Shown here in pieces: positions 11,244 through 24,660 of a stretch of DNA of 64,000 nt. Origin of the DNA: Tomocerus qinae (lineage: Eukaryota > Arthropoda > Collembola > Entomobryomorpha > Tomoceridae); assembly GCA_020055645.1 (NCBI GenBank), contig CM034547.1:8479280-8543279 (forward strand), given 5' to 3'. The first letter of the stretch is position 1; every line of letters starts with the position of its first letter. A program made the position numbers and the translations under genes. The notes under the pieces are model-generated. The model was not told where the DNA came from. It saw nothing but the letters and a program-made list of their open reading frames with translations, and searched no databases.

Positions 11244-13823
11244 AATTCAACTACCTCGTCGTCATCACTCCTTTTTGTGTATTATGTTGAAATTCAACCT
11301 GATATACAACCCCTAGATTAACCTATTAAGTAGTCATGTGCTTTAATGTTTAAAGGCCACTTTAGACTCATCCTATTCCCATCGTTATGCTATTTCTATA
11401 CAGATTTTTGAGTTTATACTTCGATTGATACTATCGTTATAGTGATGTTATCACATTCATATAACTTTCATATTCATATAATTCTTGGACACTTTTTACT
11501 CATGCTATTCATATTCTAATTCTATCGTTGTCAAGAAAAACCTCAGTTGAACAAAGTTCAACTTTCAGAAAATTGAGACTCCCTTGAAAGCCATTGCAGT
11601 AGGGACTCAATACGACTTTTCTATTTAGTTGCCACAGTTACGGATCTACTGTAGTGAGAGTGCCACCGTCTGTTTCTTACGTAATTTTGTCAATTTTATC
11701 ACTTTATACCTTTGATTTGACGTATGAATGATACACAAAAACGATAGGAATGCAATGCAAATAGGACAACCTAAAAAATAGTGTAAAGTGTTGCTGGGAA
11801 TACCAATCGAAACTGTTAATAATATGATATGACAACGATAGAAATAGAATGAGTCTAAAATGGCCTTAACCAGTCACCAGTTACATTTTATGTACCTATA
11901 TTATTAATGTTTGTCTACTTACCTGCCGTTAGTTGTTAGTCGCTAATATTCCGCACTTTATCAATTTGTCAATGTCAATCTGTCCTATTCAAAAAATAAT
12001 TTATGATAATAATTAAAGCAATACTAAAAAGTGGTTATGTTTTCTTTATTTTCATTTTACAATCAACAATGCAGTTTAATTCAGTTTAATTTGATTTTTG
12101 AAATGGACTTTTCCACTTTCCTTCCTCCTATGCTTTTGGCATCAACTTAGTTTTCGCGGCTACTAGAGTTCACCATTTAGATTAGATTGCAATAAACACC
12201 TTCTTTTATACAGGGCAGCAGCGCGACAATAAAGTTCTATGATTTTAATTCAAATTTTATTTTCTTTTCTTCGATTTCGCTCTCGCTGTGACCCTCCCTG
12301 CCTTTAAAACCATAAAAGAACTTAAATTGAACGATTCTCATTCTGTCTGTCATGTAGTTAGAAAATCATCTGTCATGCATTATTTATGTATTAGACGAAA
12401 TATGAAAAAGTGATGAATTTTTCAAATTGAGTGAATCTTGAGTCTTGCGCATCAATTATTGATTTCCTGAAAATATTACACTTGAATTTTATTGTACTTC
12501 ATTAAAGTTCATTTCATTCAATTATGTACAATGTTTTCACTTATGCACCCCAAAGCATACTCGTATGTATTTAGCAATGGCAAATGGCAAATAAATGAAT
12601 ACAAAATAATACGATATTATGCTCAGTTTGGTTTTGGTTTATAACAGGATTCAAACAAAAGGGTTCTATCGATCTTCATTGCATAACACATTGCGGCAAA
12701 CTCATTCATTTTGTGGATTTAACGGTCAATTTTAAAATTTAAATTTTGATAAACTAGCATTTTTAAATAAGTCTCAGATATATTTGTGAATCAATCTGAA
12801 AATTTGAAATTTATTCGTGTATCATAAGCATGACAAATTATATGCCAAACATTGCACTACGTTTAAATTTCCTACACATTTACAAGCAATGGCTACAGAA
12901 GGCCAGGAAAAAAAATTAGGGTCCTTTAGGATAATTCTGTCAACGCTACAATTAAGATTAGGGTTCTTACTTTATTGTGTATTAAAATCAGCTGCGCATC
13001 TTTGCGCCTCTCTGAGAAATAAATTTTTGAAAATTGGAGTTTATGGTATGGGGCACTATGAAGTGTTCATTTGTAAATGAGATTTTCGTTTTTATAACCA
13101 AATATAAATTTAGAAATCTGACAGTTAGCTGCTAAAAAATATCCGATACATCAAATGTTTTTGCTTTTCTATAAAAATTTTAATTTTTCTGATATTTTAA
13201 ATAATTTAATAATTGGTTTTTTATAAAATTCGAACTTTTACCATTTCAGAGCAATATTTTTTGATAAAACAATCAGGTTCAGCAAGTAATCGATGCTGAT
13301 GCTACTGATCTGAGAAAAATCAATGTCGATTGCCTAAAATTTAGTAGATTTTAGGGTTCAAAATAGGAATTCTCATTTAGATGACAAGTAAGGATATGAA
13401 CACTTTCTGGGGTCCCATACTGTAGATAAGGAAAATGTAGAATTTTAAGTTAAGAACAAGTAAAGCTTCATAAAACGCAAAAAAAGCGTTTTTATAACAA
13501 AATATAAGCATTTGGAATTTAAAACCCTCAAAATGAATTTATCCACTATTTACTCTCATCTGCCGCAATGTGCATAAAGAAGTTCGAATTTTGTAATATA
13601 TAAAAATACCATCACATAAATAAATAACTTTTATAGATAATTCGAAGGTGAAATTGACATAGGATAATGAGATAAGTGAGAAGACGATACGATGCTCAAT
13701 TATAATAATAATATGATTCATCCTATTTCCTAATGGCGCGGCGGCATAATGTACTTATTAACCCCTATTAAATATGAGTACTATATTGATCACGGGCATA
13801 ATACCTTTGTATAACTATTTCAG
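11244..13823. other. Gene-free AT-rich intergenic stretch
   Basis: I see no supported exon on either strand. ORFs of 60-90 codons here have no recognisable motif, biased coding composition or flanking splice structure. No strong inverted repeats were identified. Confidence 0.4.
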
Positions 13824-13987
13824 GCTCACCTTACATCCATTGTATTCGAAAGACAATGGATCATATGTTGCATTACAATGGACCTCCCACGTTCTTGTGC
13901 TTGACTCTAGGTTTGAGCTGAAGTTAAACCTTTTGTATTGCAAAATATGATCCATTGTCTTTCGAACACAATAGATGTAAGGTGAGC
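13824..13987. repeat. 164-bp palindromic MITE-like element
   Basis: The left end GCTCACCTTACATCCATTG and its inverted right counterpart enclose about 50-bp arms that include the shared core TCGAAAGACAATGGATCATAT. The centre contains AATGGACCTCCC. It is noncoding, and no unambiguous target duplication was found. Confidence 0.65.
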
Positions 13988-14487
13988 TTGGAACTATAAT
14001 ACAACAGATTGGAGTTTAAAATTCAGTTTGGACTGCTACCCAACAAAATCATTTTTCTTATGCTTTAAGTGAAGGTAAAATTAGATAAATTCTATTATTA
14101 GGCATAGGTACTTCAGCCCAATTCCCCACTTAAGGTTAACTCCTAATTCTAGAATTAACCTTAAAGAGTAGTGTGACTAGAGAGTTATGAAGTTTTATAT
14201 AAAGAAAGAGATGCCTCTATGTTTTAGCCAAACTGCTTAGAAAATATTATTACGGTTTCAAACATAACAAAGTCAATCGCAAGATTTTATTGATACGGAC
14301 AATTCACATACAGCCCCAAATGTGCACATATTAAAAGTTAATCAACATTCAATTCGGTATGATATAATGCATTTATATAAGTTTTTAAGCAATCTTTGTA
14401 TTAATTTGTTTGTTGAAAGTTTGAAACCAACTACACTTGAAGAAACACAGGTAAATGTACGTATTATATTACATCAAAATCTGTTTA

Positions 14488-17400
14488 TTAATTATTACCT
14501 CCGAGGGTGTTACCACGACCCCAGTTGTGACCCCCACCTCCAGGTCGCCCAGCTGCTGGTCTGGGAGCTTGTGGAGCCATATTGACGCCACCCATACCCC
14601 CTCTTCTCGGCGGAAACCAGTTCTCCCTGCGGAAATTATATATAAATATATATTTATATAATAATGTTAATATATTTCTTGTATTAGGGTGACGTGAAAA
14701 TTGTTTGTCAAGAAATGCAAAATGTAACACTACATATTATTATTTAGAAATATTATCGGTATTAATAATCTGGTAATTGAATTTAATTCCTGGTAATTTT
14801 TGCTAAATTACCAGGAATGCTGAGATAGCGGATGAGGTAATTCTGGGGAAAGGACTTTAAAAATATTTATATTGCTTAAATTACTTTCCAACTAAAGGGG
14901 TTTGTAAATAAGGAGACAGGGAAGGAAGAAATGACCTGGTTTCTGTGATTCTGTGGATGTCATATTATGTAATCGATTCATATAGGTACTTTGAGTGAGT
15001 CGTTTGATTTGAGCCTACTTATTGACCGGCATGGATTTCAGAATCCTGTTGAGTTATACATACAATGTTGTTATTATAATATTCAATAATATAATTCTTA
15101 CACAAAAGCCGGAGTAGTAAGCAGAGGCTGACCTCCATATTCTGCAGGGTATTGAATTTTCATAAAGTAGTACAGGTGTCCTACTAAAATTCCAATCAGT
15201 TCAGCCATGCCTCTAGAAAATTAAAAGTTTACAATATTTTTACCCCTTATATTTTAAATTAATGTTAAAAACAATTTACGATTAATATACCCTCCAGACA
15301 GAATCATGTTAAAGGCAAACAGTACCCAGGGCAGGTACATAGCTTTGAATTGGGTTCCGAACCAAAATGTAACTATTGTGTCTTTATTCAGTTGGCACCA
15401 AATGTACAAAACACTCAGCACCATTGGATCCATCAATACCTAGATTTACAAATAATGCACAGAAAATAAATAAATAAAAGTAATATAGTAACAACATATA
15501 GCCAGAAGCATAATAATAATACGATAAAATAAACTATAATGTCAATTAAATTGTCATGTCTTAGTGTATCAGTGTCGTAGGCCACCCACCAAGAGCATTC
15601 GTGGGTATAGTATATCTCGTGACTCGTGATTTATGATAATACAAATTAAGTACAACTTTCTTCACAGTACTGAATAAAATGTAAAAATATATTTGAGGGT
15701 AACGATATACAATTTTCTACATGAACGAATTTACGGGAAGGCGCAGTACATGAAAATAAATTGAAACTTCAAAAAAATATAAAATTCATAAGTTTTTGGT
15801 AATGATATTTGATACACCTCCTGCTTCCTGGACAATTTCACGGATACGTTATTTACATTCATATGATCATATTTTTTAATGATGTAATAAATCATTTCGG
15901 GAGAAATAAAACATTACTAGATACTGTAGATCAAGCACGTATCCAGAGGGTGGGCCCGGGCCCCCCCTAAGTATCCAGTAAAAGGCGATTTTTTTGTCAA
16001 AAGAGGTTAAAATCCAAAAAATTTTCGCGCTTCGCGCGAATATGCCATAGTTTTGTCAATATATTTTGTTGGGCCCCCCCCCTAGGTCAAATTTCTGGGT
16101 ACGTGCTTGCTGTAGATACTAGATACTATATGCTTGCGGGCCTGTAATTAATTTATCCACGGATTCGCGAATGATTACATTCTCCTCGTGGATCGTCTGA
16201 CGGAAACCAGTATTTTGGTATTCAATAAAACAGAAAATTTTGCGCCGCAGGCGCACTAAAACGGAACCTTGAGCGCTTGAATAAAGTAGTAGTATTGGAC
16301 AATGGACAGTGGTAACTGGCTGAAAAGTCTTTCCGACTCCGACTGGTTAAATAGCTCGGTGCGGTAATATGCATGGTTCGGTGACGACCATAGCTTTAAA
16401 ATCGAACATTTTGGGCCGTGTTTGGTCACCAGCGAGCTAGCCGGTTGAATTGGCTGGCTAAAATGGCTAGCCGGCTGGTTGAAATCTTTGTTAGAAAAAG
16501 GCAGAAATGGTTTGAACTTGAACTATGAAAAAAATCCTTCACTTGACCATATTCAAAAACTCACGATTTTTAACCAATTTAGTCACTGGCCATTTTAGTC
16601 AGCTGGCTGGCCAGCTGACTAAAATCATATTTTTAGCATGAAAAATTCGTATCATGCCGCAATAGGAAATAGGAATACCATTGCCAAATTAGAAAATACC
16701 AATTATGAATAGGAACAATAATGTTTGTCTTTTTTATCATTGTTCTGAATAACTAAATTGCAATTGTTATCTAATTGGATCATCATTTGGCCTACGACAG
16801 CTAAAATTATATTGACATATGAAAAAAATGCCTTTTACCATCATGTTCATAAATACAGCGGTGATCACACAAACAGCCCAGTTGAAAAACAGCAACGCAA
16901 AGTAATCGGCGGGAGCAGAAAAATATACACCTACAAACAAATAGCAAATTTTATTTTTAATGCCAGCATCAAGATCAAACTATATATAATATTCAGTATT
17001 TAGAAGAATTTTATTAGCACTGCTACTGTTTACTAGTCACTATCACTAGTCTTATATTCATTTTCTACATCTTATAGTTGTCAATTATTCGACGAATCTC
17101 ATGAAAATACAAAAAACAAGGTACCCACCATTTTCAAGCAATTTGGAATAGTTGATCAGAAAATATAGATTTATTAGAAAATGGAATCCCGTTTGGGGAC
17201 TTATCGGGTAAAAGAATAAGGCTGTAATTGGTCTCCAAATCTATAAGCAAAAAGTACACATAAATCAAATCAACTATCTCTAAAGTTAGACAAACAAATA
17301 ATAATTAAAAACTCTTACTTGAAAATTATTGACTAACAGATCATAGTGAAGAATCAAAAAGCTTGGCGAGAGCAAGCCAAATCTGGCTAGCAAAGATACA

Positions 17401-17744
17401 GCAACAGTTCCTCCAAACTAAAAAAATAATTATACGACATCAATGACATGTGACATAACATGGTATCCGGTCATCCGGTGTTAGAGTCACCAGTCACCAG
17501 AACAGAATGCTTTGTTGTTTGTGTATGGATCAGTATTTAAATATTTTCAATACATCAATTTACACTTTTACATGGTTCATGGATTGATTATTGATTGGTT
17601 CTTTTTCCTTGATAAATTATGGTCAAAAGATCAAAGATTATGACATAAAATGATCATGCATTATTATTATTAATAGTTCATTAGTATTACCCAGTATCTT
17701 GTGAATTGAGGTAAACTGTTGAACCAATTGCTGACATCTGCCAT
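14488..17744 (-). CDS. Der-1: Derlin-1, ER-associated degradation membrane protein (7 exons, 251 aa)
   Basis: Exons in coding order: 17744-17691, 17417-17319, 17240-17129, 16930-16839, 15439-15291, 15212-15102 and 14626-14488. All introns are GT-AG and the frame is continuous to 251 residues, the same length I recall for human Derlin-1. The N-terminus has the NWFNSLPQFTRYW segment, followed by the hydrophobic rhomboid-like core including IWRPIT, a DYFALLFFNW stretch, the QLNKDTIVTFWFGTQFKAM loop and GHLYYFM. The C-terminal tail is Arg/Gly-rich and contains HNWGRGNTLG, the SHP box that binds the p97/VCP ATPase. Derlins are inactive rhomboids in the ER membrane that help export misfolded proteins to the proteasome. 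An AATAAA overlaps the region just after the stop. The intron between the fourth and fifth exons holds a hAT-like MITE (15932-16109) and a diverged GGCTGGCT-rich repeat. Confidence 0.95.
15932..16109. mobile_element. 178-bp hAT-like MITE with an exact 8-bp target duplication
   Basis: TIRs CAAGCACGTATCCAGA / TCTGGGTACGTGCTTG are flanked by perfect CTGTAGAT copies at 15924-15931 and 16110-16117. The interior is rich in GGGCCC and C runs. It lies in an intron of the Derlin-1 gene. The 8-bp duplication and size indicate a non-autonomous hAT-type element. Confidence 0.85.
16380..16640. repeat. GGCTGGCTAAAATGG-type dispersed repeat
   Basis: This is a cluster of motifs such as AGCCGGTTGAATTGGCTGGC and GGCCATTTTAGTCAGCTGGC within a Derlin-1 intron. 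A diverged relative sits at about 31655-31835 (ACCGGTTAAAATGGCCAGTC, GGCTGGCTGGCAAAATC). It is noncoding and its boundaries are uncertain. Confidence 0.45.
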
Positions 17745-20700
17745 TGCTGCGTTCCACCTTCAACCTTTAAACACAAACAACAAAAGCCATTTAAGTTTGA
17801 CAAAAATTGGAAAAATAGAGTTGAATATACCTATAGCCAATAGAGAGGTTTAGATACAGGATAAAATCTTCAGAAAATAGTTTGTGGGATTGTCACGTGG
17901 CTATTTGAAGCAATTTTAATTTTGCTTGTATGCGTTTTGTTTAGACAGAAGCATTTTAGATTGTAACTTGTAGCAGCACCGCCAAGTTTCAAGTCTTCAA
18001 ATCAAATATGGACGCATCTCTGGTCTACTTTGCATTTAATTGTCCAGCGTTGGACGAGTTAAATACAGATATATTTGTTAAATAGTCGAACACAGTCAAA
18101 AATTTTTCGACATTGATTTAATTTTAACAAACTCAGTACAGTTGATTGCAAGCAATTATTGTTCGGTTTCGGAAAGCAAGATGTTATTAGGCTTAAGATC
18201 GCATTAGACATTCCACATATGTTAACTTGCGCAAATGAAACCAAGTTTTCTGGACTAGAAGGTAAAATCCTAGGTCCTAATAGCTTACTGAGGATCATAG
18301 ATGCAAATATTCCTAGTAAACAGACAGTATATCATTTATGGTGATCCAGCATATCCTATTAGATCACAAATAATTAGTCCGTACAAAGGTAGACAATTGA
18401 CTAACGACCAACTGTGGTAACCTTGTTTGGTTGTTTTCAAATTAACTTACCATTTTTACAATTTTCTCTTTTCTTGAGCCAGTTGACAATTCAGCTGAAC
18501 ACGGCTGTTAAATGCAATAAAATAAAATTTGAAGGTGGAAGTTGTTTTTGATTTTAAGCCAATAACATTTGAATATGAAATACCCGCTTGCTTTGAATAT
18601 GGTACAAGCTACAATACTTTGAGGTGCTTGTAGCAGGCCACCTACAAGCTTTTATCTTGGTGATATTTGTTTGTAGCACAACCAACGTAAAGTTATAGCA
18701 AGTTTTACAATCCAAACTTGAAGCTTTTATCCAAATAAGCCTGTATCGAAACCTCTCTAATAGCGCTTTTGATTCCCGTAAATGCCGTTGAATGCCGGAC
18801 GTGGACACTGACCAAAGGACTAATGATATCCGATGATAATTTTACTGAAAAGAAACGTTTGATAACACTGACACCGTGACACCTAGTACTGCCTAGTAGG
18901 AAGTAGGAACTAGTGATAGAAACCGTTGAGTGTGACCAAAGTGACCATTGAAAATTGCTTTCTACCAAGACTTACTGACAGACAGCTGATATTTTAATTT
19001 TAACGGTTATCAAAGCAGAAAAATTTCAGATGTCAGAGTCAGACGGAGTTGTCAGATGATTGGCAGATTGCTGTTGGTTTTTGTACTTATGTAACACACG
19101 TTGTGTTATTAGTTTGTTAGTATAGTGAAGTAGTAATGGTATTGCATTGGTAACCCAACCAAATGCAGAGGGATATGTGTACTTTAAGTTATCCGATATC
19201 CATACGAAGTTATCGGACAAGTTTCGTATAAAACTGATGGACACAACCAGACACCGAGACCGCGCGACGCGACCATTTTTTTGTCACCTGCTTAGCATTA
19301 ACGTGCATTGATCAGACTTACACTACCCTTTGCATAAAAAAAGTGTCTTAAGGGTACCATAATAATAGGGAACCTTAAATAATTCGTAAACTTTTTAAAT
19401 AACCTTTTTAATGTCACAGTTTACGTCGCGTCGTATTATTGCTAAATTGTCGCTTAAAATTTTTTGTTCTGGTCAAGCCCGGATGCATAGAAACGTATAT
19501 GATTTTTCCTATTTTCCGGCTATCATATTTCCCATTTTTTTGGGGAAATCCATAAGGATCTGATATAACTGTCAACAATTATCTATATTTATTTCTGTTG
19601 ATTTTTAATGTCAATTTTAATCTATTTTGATTTTCTGCTGATTTTCATAGTCAACGTTAATCCATTTTGATTTTCTATTGGCTTTGATGGTCAACATTCA
19701 TGCATTTTGGTTTTCTGCTGAATTTGAAAGTCAACATTAATCTTATTGGTTTTCTATTGCTTTCAATGGTTATAATTAATCTATTTTTATTTTCTGTAGA
19801 TTTTCATAGTCAACGTTAACGTATTTTGATTTTCTATTGACTTTGATGGTCAAAATTCATCTATTTAGATTTTGATACTAAATATTAACAAATAATTATG
19901 AAAATAAACCCAATTTCATTATTCTAAAACTGTGTACACGGTCCCCTTCACTCAGGCGAGCTTCTGTTACGGCTTGCCGTAGGTTTTAAGATTGTCATTG
20001 TGATTTGCATAGTCGGATAAATAACATAAGGACTTCTTATCCACTCCAAGATAATGTTATATTCATAGTCCAAATAAGCTGACGGGAGCCAATAACTTTC
20101 TTACATGCTTATGACGTATTTACCGCGTTGTTTTTAAAAATATTGATATTTTTCTAATCTAAAAAATTCCCTAAACAAGGTTGAAGGTGCAAGGCGCAAG
20201 GTGACATTCTGTCTGACAACATTACGCTCACGCAAGACAAGAAATGTAAAAAATATAACTTTTTGTTTTTCATTATTAGCCAGTTATTTTAAGTGTATTG
20301 CAAATTACAGTCAACATCACAATGTAAGAAAAGGAAATTTTTACAACACTAACCAATGACCAACTACAAATTTCGAAGTTAGCTGTCAGCTGTGTCATGT
20401 CAATTTTGTTTTAGTTTTAGGGTGCGAATAATGTTTGATGTGTTAAATACATTATAAAACGGTAGATGATAGAAGTGGTAAAGACTTCTACTTATTCTAC
20501 TTTCAACAGTGTTTGGTGTTAAAAGTATGAAGTAAAATTTTTTGACCTTTGTGGTGGACTTTTTTCAAAATCTTTTTAAAAAGTTGCTAACTATGAACCA
20601 CGGCTCTTAATTCATTGTACCTATGGTCAATGGATTATGATAAAGTTTGATAGTCTGATCTCTTGTAACATTTGAATTAGCCAAATCATCATACATCCAA

Positions 20701-20828
20701 CATCAGAAACAATAAAAGCACTTCTAGTGACCAGTTATATCAATTTAGCCATCGAATCGGACCATCGGTTACCAGTTACGGTCAATGGGTTAATGGTAAA
20801 ATCCATCATCCATTAAATTTTGCCTTAA
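17745..20828. other. Intergenic region upstream of Derlin-1, with minisatellite locus 2
   Basis: No supported exon was found. The short ORFs between 18059 and 19244 lack motifs. The right half holds the inverted-orientation minisatellite (about 19575-19900) and its associated flanking repeat to about 19990. The Derlin-1 promoter should be just right of 17744. Confidence 0.4.
19575..19990. repeat. 40-bp minisatellite array, locus 2, with shared flank
   Basis: Diverged units of about 40 bp (TTTTGATTTTCTGCTGATTTTCATAGTC type) are the reverse complement of the locus-1 unit. They are followed by ACTCAGGCGAGCTTCTGTTACGGCTTGCC at about 19950. The reverse complement of that flank stands at about 9063-9115 near locus 1. 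The array and flank therefore travel together as one dispersed repeat. Confidence 0.75.
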
Positions 20829-21240
20829 GAGCCCAGTTCCTTTAAATTTGGAAATCTCTGATGACTATCAAAATACATGTAAAAATTGCTTTACAACTCT
20901 TGGAATTCTGTCTAAAGTTCTTACCCGATTTTCTTTTGTGGCACATTTTTGGAATCCTGAATATATTGTCGACCACCCCATTGTACAAAATATACGTCAT
21001 TTAAATTTTTTAGCAGATTTTGTCGTTTACAAAATTATAATCACAATAAGATATATTAATGAGTAAATATATCGTATATTTTGTACAATGAGGGGGTCTA
21101 CAATATATCCAGGATTCCAAAAATGTGCCACACAAGAAAATCGGGTAAGAACTTGAGACAGAATTCCAAGAGTTGTAAAGCAATTTTTACATGTATTTTG
21201 ATAGTCATCAGAGATTTCCAAATTTAAAGGAACTGGGCTC
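20829..21240. mobile_element. 412-bp palindromic MITE at a TTAA target
   Basis: GAGCCCAGTTCC...GGAACTGGGCTC is flanked by TTAA at 20825-20828 and 21241-21244. The inverted arms of roughly 170 bp are nearly perfect, leaving a small centre containing ATATATTAATGAGTAAATATAT. The arm encodes the same fortuitous peptide in both orientations and at 5945. It is the complete reference copy for the interrupted one at 5933-6818. Confidence 0.8.
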
Positions 21241-21346
21241 TTAATAAATTATAGTTGATTTGATAGTCATTGTTATTCATTCATGATTTAAATTTCACAG
21301 ACTTTTTATCAAAAAAGTTCAGATCATATAATATTATAAGGTGACC

Positions 21347-21856
21347 CTTTCAGAGAATCTCGTTTGGGCGGAAAATTGTAGGAATTTACATTGAAAGAGT
21401 ACGGATTTTTTAGAAAACTGCCTGTAACTTTTGATCTAAAAGAGTAAAGTGGCATATGTCAGCGAATGGAAGTTGGCAAATTTTATCAGTTTCGCATATC
21501 TGTAAAGCACAACTTTCTACGATGTCTATAACTCAAATTATGACCATTTTACCAAAACACCTTTTTCGACATGGGGGGAAAACAGCCTAGTGTCGCTTCG
21601 TATCTTATTAATTCCAATGGCTATATTCTCCCTTCATTCCGAAAAAGGTGCTTTGGTAAAATGACAATAATTTGAGTTATAGACATCGTAGGAAGTTTTG
21701 CTTTACAGAGAAACTGATAAAATTTGCCAACTTCCACCCGCTGACATATGCCACTTTACTCTTTTAGATAAAAAGTTACAGCCAATTTTCTAAAAAATCC
21801 GTACTCTTTCAATGTAAATTCCTACAATTTTCCGCCCAAACGAGTTTCTCTGAAAG
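21347..21856. repeat. Long fold-back repeat, about 230-bp arms
   Basis: CTTTCAGAGAATCTCGTTTG at the left is inverted at the right end. The arms remain nearly identical for about 230 bp, with shared blocks GGCGGAAAATTGTAGGAATT, GGCATATGTCAGCG and CTATAACTCAAATTAT. They are separated by about 60 bp. It contains no ORF of note. The transcript would form a long hairpin. Confidence 0.75.
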
Positions 21857-22254
21857 CATCTTGAATTTATTCTTTATTATGTCAACCAGCAGATCGATGT
21901 AATATGGAGTAGGTTCGATATCTGTTAGTACACCTACACCTGACCTAGACTAGTCAGGTGTCAGGCCGTAATTTCTTTCGTATTATTGTATTATATAGAT
22001 AATGATTATATATAACCCGCTGCAAACAAAAAGCAATAAAATATGTATCTATCTAGATATTGATTATAATATAGAGATATAGAAATTAAAAATATCATCT
22101 AAACCAGAAGCCAGATAATAATATATTTGATATTATGTAGGAGGCAAGAGAAAAGCATTACTTCTTCGAAAAGTTGAAAGCATGATAAGTCGAAGAATGG
22201 CGATGGTTGTCGAATATTTGATAAACAGTTGAATTGATTGATCGGAATGGAAAC

Positions 22255-22839
22255 CTCATTATGGTCAAGGAGCTTGGACGGTTAATAAGGAGAGCCAAGT
22301 AGAGAATTGCCCGTAAGGGATATTGAAGATCTATAAGGGACATTTTGTCCCTAATTTTGTGTACTGTCTGGCTTTATAAAAATCCGAATGATGACCTCTA
22401 GTAACCCCATTTAGCCCCGCCTATAACAAATATTTTTTCTTCAATATTTATTTTATTTCGGTTTAATAAATAATGTTGTTGTGGATACAGTCAAATGTGA
22501 CGCTAAAGACTGTATGGCTCCTGTAATTTGGTGTGAAGTATAGTACTCAAAAAATATTTGTCAACAATGGGGTTACTAAAGGTCATCATTCGGATTTTTA
22601 TAAAGCCAGACAGTAAATATCTGGTTGCTATGCTGTTGGAAACGTATTAAATTATTAGAGGATAGCAAGTGAGACATCAATGTTTATAGCAGCTTGATAA
22701 AGACAGGGGTAGGGGACGTTTTCCAAAAAACGTCCCTTATAAATCTTCAAATTCGCTTATGGTAAAATTCCCTACTCGGCTCTCCTGATAAAGCGCTACT
22801 ATACTATGGCAACGTCCATGCTCCTTGATTATGGTAGAG
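22255..22839. repeat. About 585-bp inverted-repeat element
   Basis: Outer arms (CTCATTATGGTCAAGGAGCTTGG versus an inverted CCATGCTCCTTGATTATGG) and inner arms (CTGTCTGGCTTTATAAAAAT at 22366 versus its inverse near 22590-22610) form one extended, imperfect palindrome. The matching includes GAGAGCCAAGTAGAGAATT against an inverted AATTCCCTACTCGGCTCTC. It is noncoding. Confidence 0.65.
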
Positions 22840-24660
22840 TAATAATTATTATGACGATAAATAGATGACTTAATGTCAACTTTTGAGTTAACTATTCATC
22901 CCCGTCTTGTAAAAATAGGCTCCATTGATTTAATACCTGTCTAGCAAGTAGTAGCAAGTCGAATATGTCTTGTTTTATATATGATGTAGGTAAGGTACAA
23001 GGTAGTCAGGAGTCTGAGTACTTTTTGCTCCACCGTGCTCTTTTTTCCCCTCAAATTTCATTTAGCATAAGTTGGTACACGGAAGTATTACTACCTAGTA
23101 CTACCATTTTATATAGTATGCTTTTGTGCCAATTTATTCTGAAAAGAAGGGGTGGGATTTTAAACAAAAATACCTCATAATTAGTTAGTAACTAAGGTGA
23201 TTTTCTAAAAATTTTACTCCGACTCTTGATTCTCTTATTACGAAGTGATAAGAATAGAATACAGGAAATCTTGATTAGGTACAAGGGTGCTGTTAATATT
23301 GGTAAAATTTTTTTGCAAACTTGATTGATTAATTATTTTTATTATATTTATATAGATCTTGTGGCAAGAGGGAAATCTGGAAATGCGTTGAGTGTTGGAG
23401 GTCATAAAAGTGGTTTAGTACACAATACACAATTCAATCGCGCACGTCAATCAGATGGATGCATATCTTGATATCCTTGGCTGAATTGTGCAACACATCA
23501 CAAAATGTAATCCATATTATTCAATCATTTGGTAATTAACAAATTGTTGTCGTTGCGGAGAGTTTTGTATCACGCACCAGCAAGTACTCGATTTTTAAGT
23601 GTTATCTGCTGAATATGTACTGAATATGTAGCTATAGCTAAGTAATCTGTTGCTGAATATTTGCTGTTGAGAGTTGAGTTTGAGAGGAATCAACAGGAAT
23701 GGTTAGAAAATGCGTGTGGATCTACAGAGCCTATAAATTTCATTTTAGTAGCACAGAACTTTAGGTTAAATTAGTGAATAGTAGTTAACATCCGGCCTCT
23801 GGCTACTATATTATACTATAGGCCATCAGCACTCCCATTAAAAAATTTCAATTTGCGTCAACATTAATTTGGTTATGTAAAATGTATCGCATAAGCGTTT
23901 GCACATTTTGCAATTTGGCTTTGTAGAAACATAAATAGATTAAGTTTTTCCAAGTCTATGGTTGTGGTTACAATATAGAGATTGATTCGTAAGAAATGTG
24001 AAGAGACAAGAGGATAGGAAGTTCAAAAATTGACTAATTTAATTTTTCATGTCCATCTTGCACAGCCAAAGCAAAGCTGTAAAGCATTCTCGTTTAATAT
24101 CTTAAATATCAGTTGTTCAATATGCAATAATGCAATTAAATCTTTAAATTGAATCAATCCTCGTATTAAATTTAGTACCTTGAATGAATGAAGTTGAATG
24201 GAGTAAATGTTGGCTAATTACATTTGTTTGATATTATTTTTGTTTGAATTACAGGATGTTGTAAACTCATCAAATCTGTATTAATTACGAAGATTAAAGC
24301 AAGAGGTCTACGTTTCAAGATTTGTCCGAGGGGATAGCTGATATTTACTTTTCATCAGTCGCTTCTTAAGATTTAGCTTTGAGTATGTCGGTCGAACATT
24401 GAAAATAATGTTAGCAGTTTCTGATAACTTTAATTAATGGTTGTCTTTGGGCTGATCAAAAGTTCAGGTTTAGCCATCTAATAGGATTTTAGGAAACTGG
24501 TAAAAGCCAAATTGACTGACATTTTAAAGTTTAAAATGCGTTGTTCACTTCACTGTTTGGTTTCACAAAGATGTTACACATTAGTAGGACCAGGTGTTTT
24601 GATTGAATCACCTATGGTGTGACAATTTAATTTGTTTTTGCCATTAACGTGCTAAACAAT
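22840..24660. other. Intergenic region upstream of the XKR gene
   Basis: It contains an inverted copy of the dispersed repeat shared with about 6955-7160 and 43290-43500 (here about 23150-23290, with GAATCAAGAGTCGG-type sequence in reverse). No coding exon was found. A 5' noncoding exon of the XKR gene may lie within it but cannot be shown. Confidence 0.4.

Noticed and set aside
20848..21221. ORFs on both strands with the same EISDDYQNTCKNC peptide, also at 5945
   Set aside because: They are produced by the inverted arms of a MITE family and are not a protein gene.
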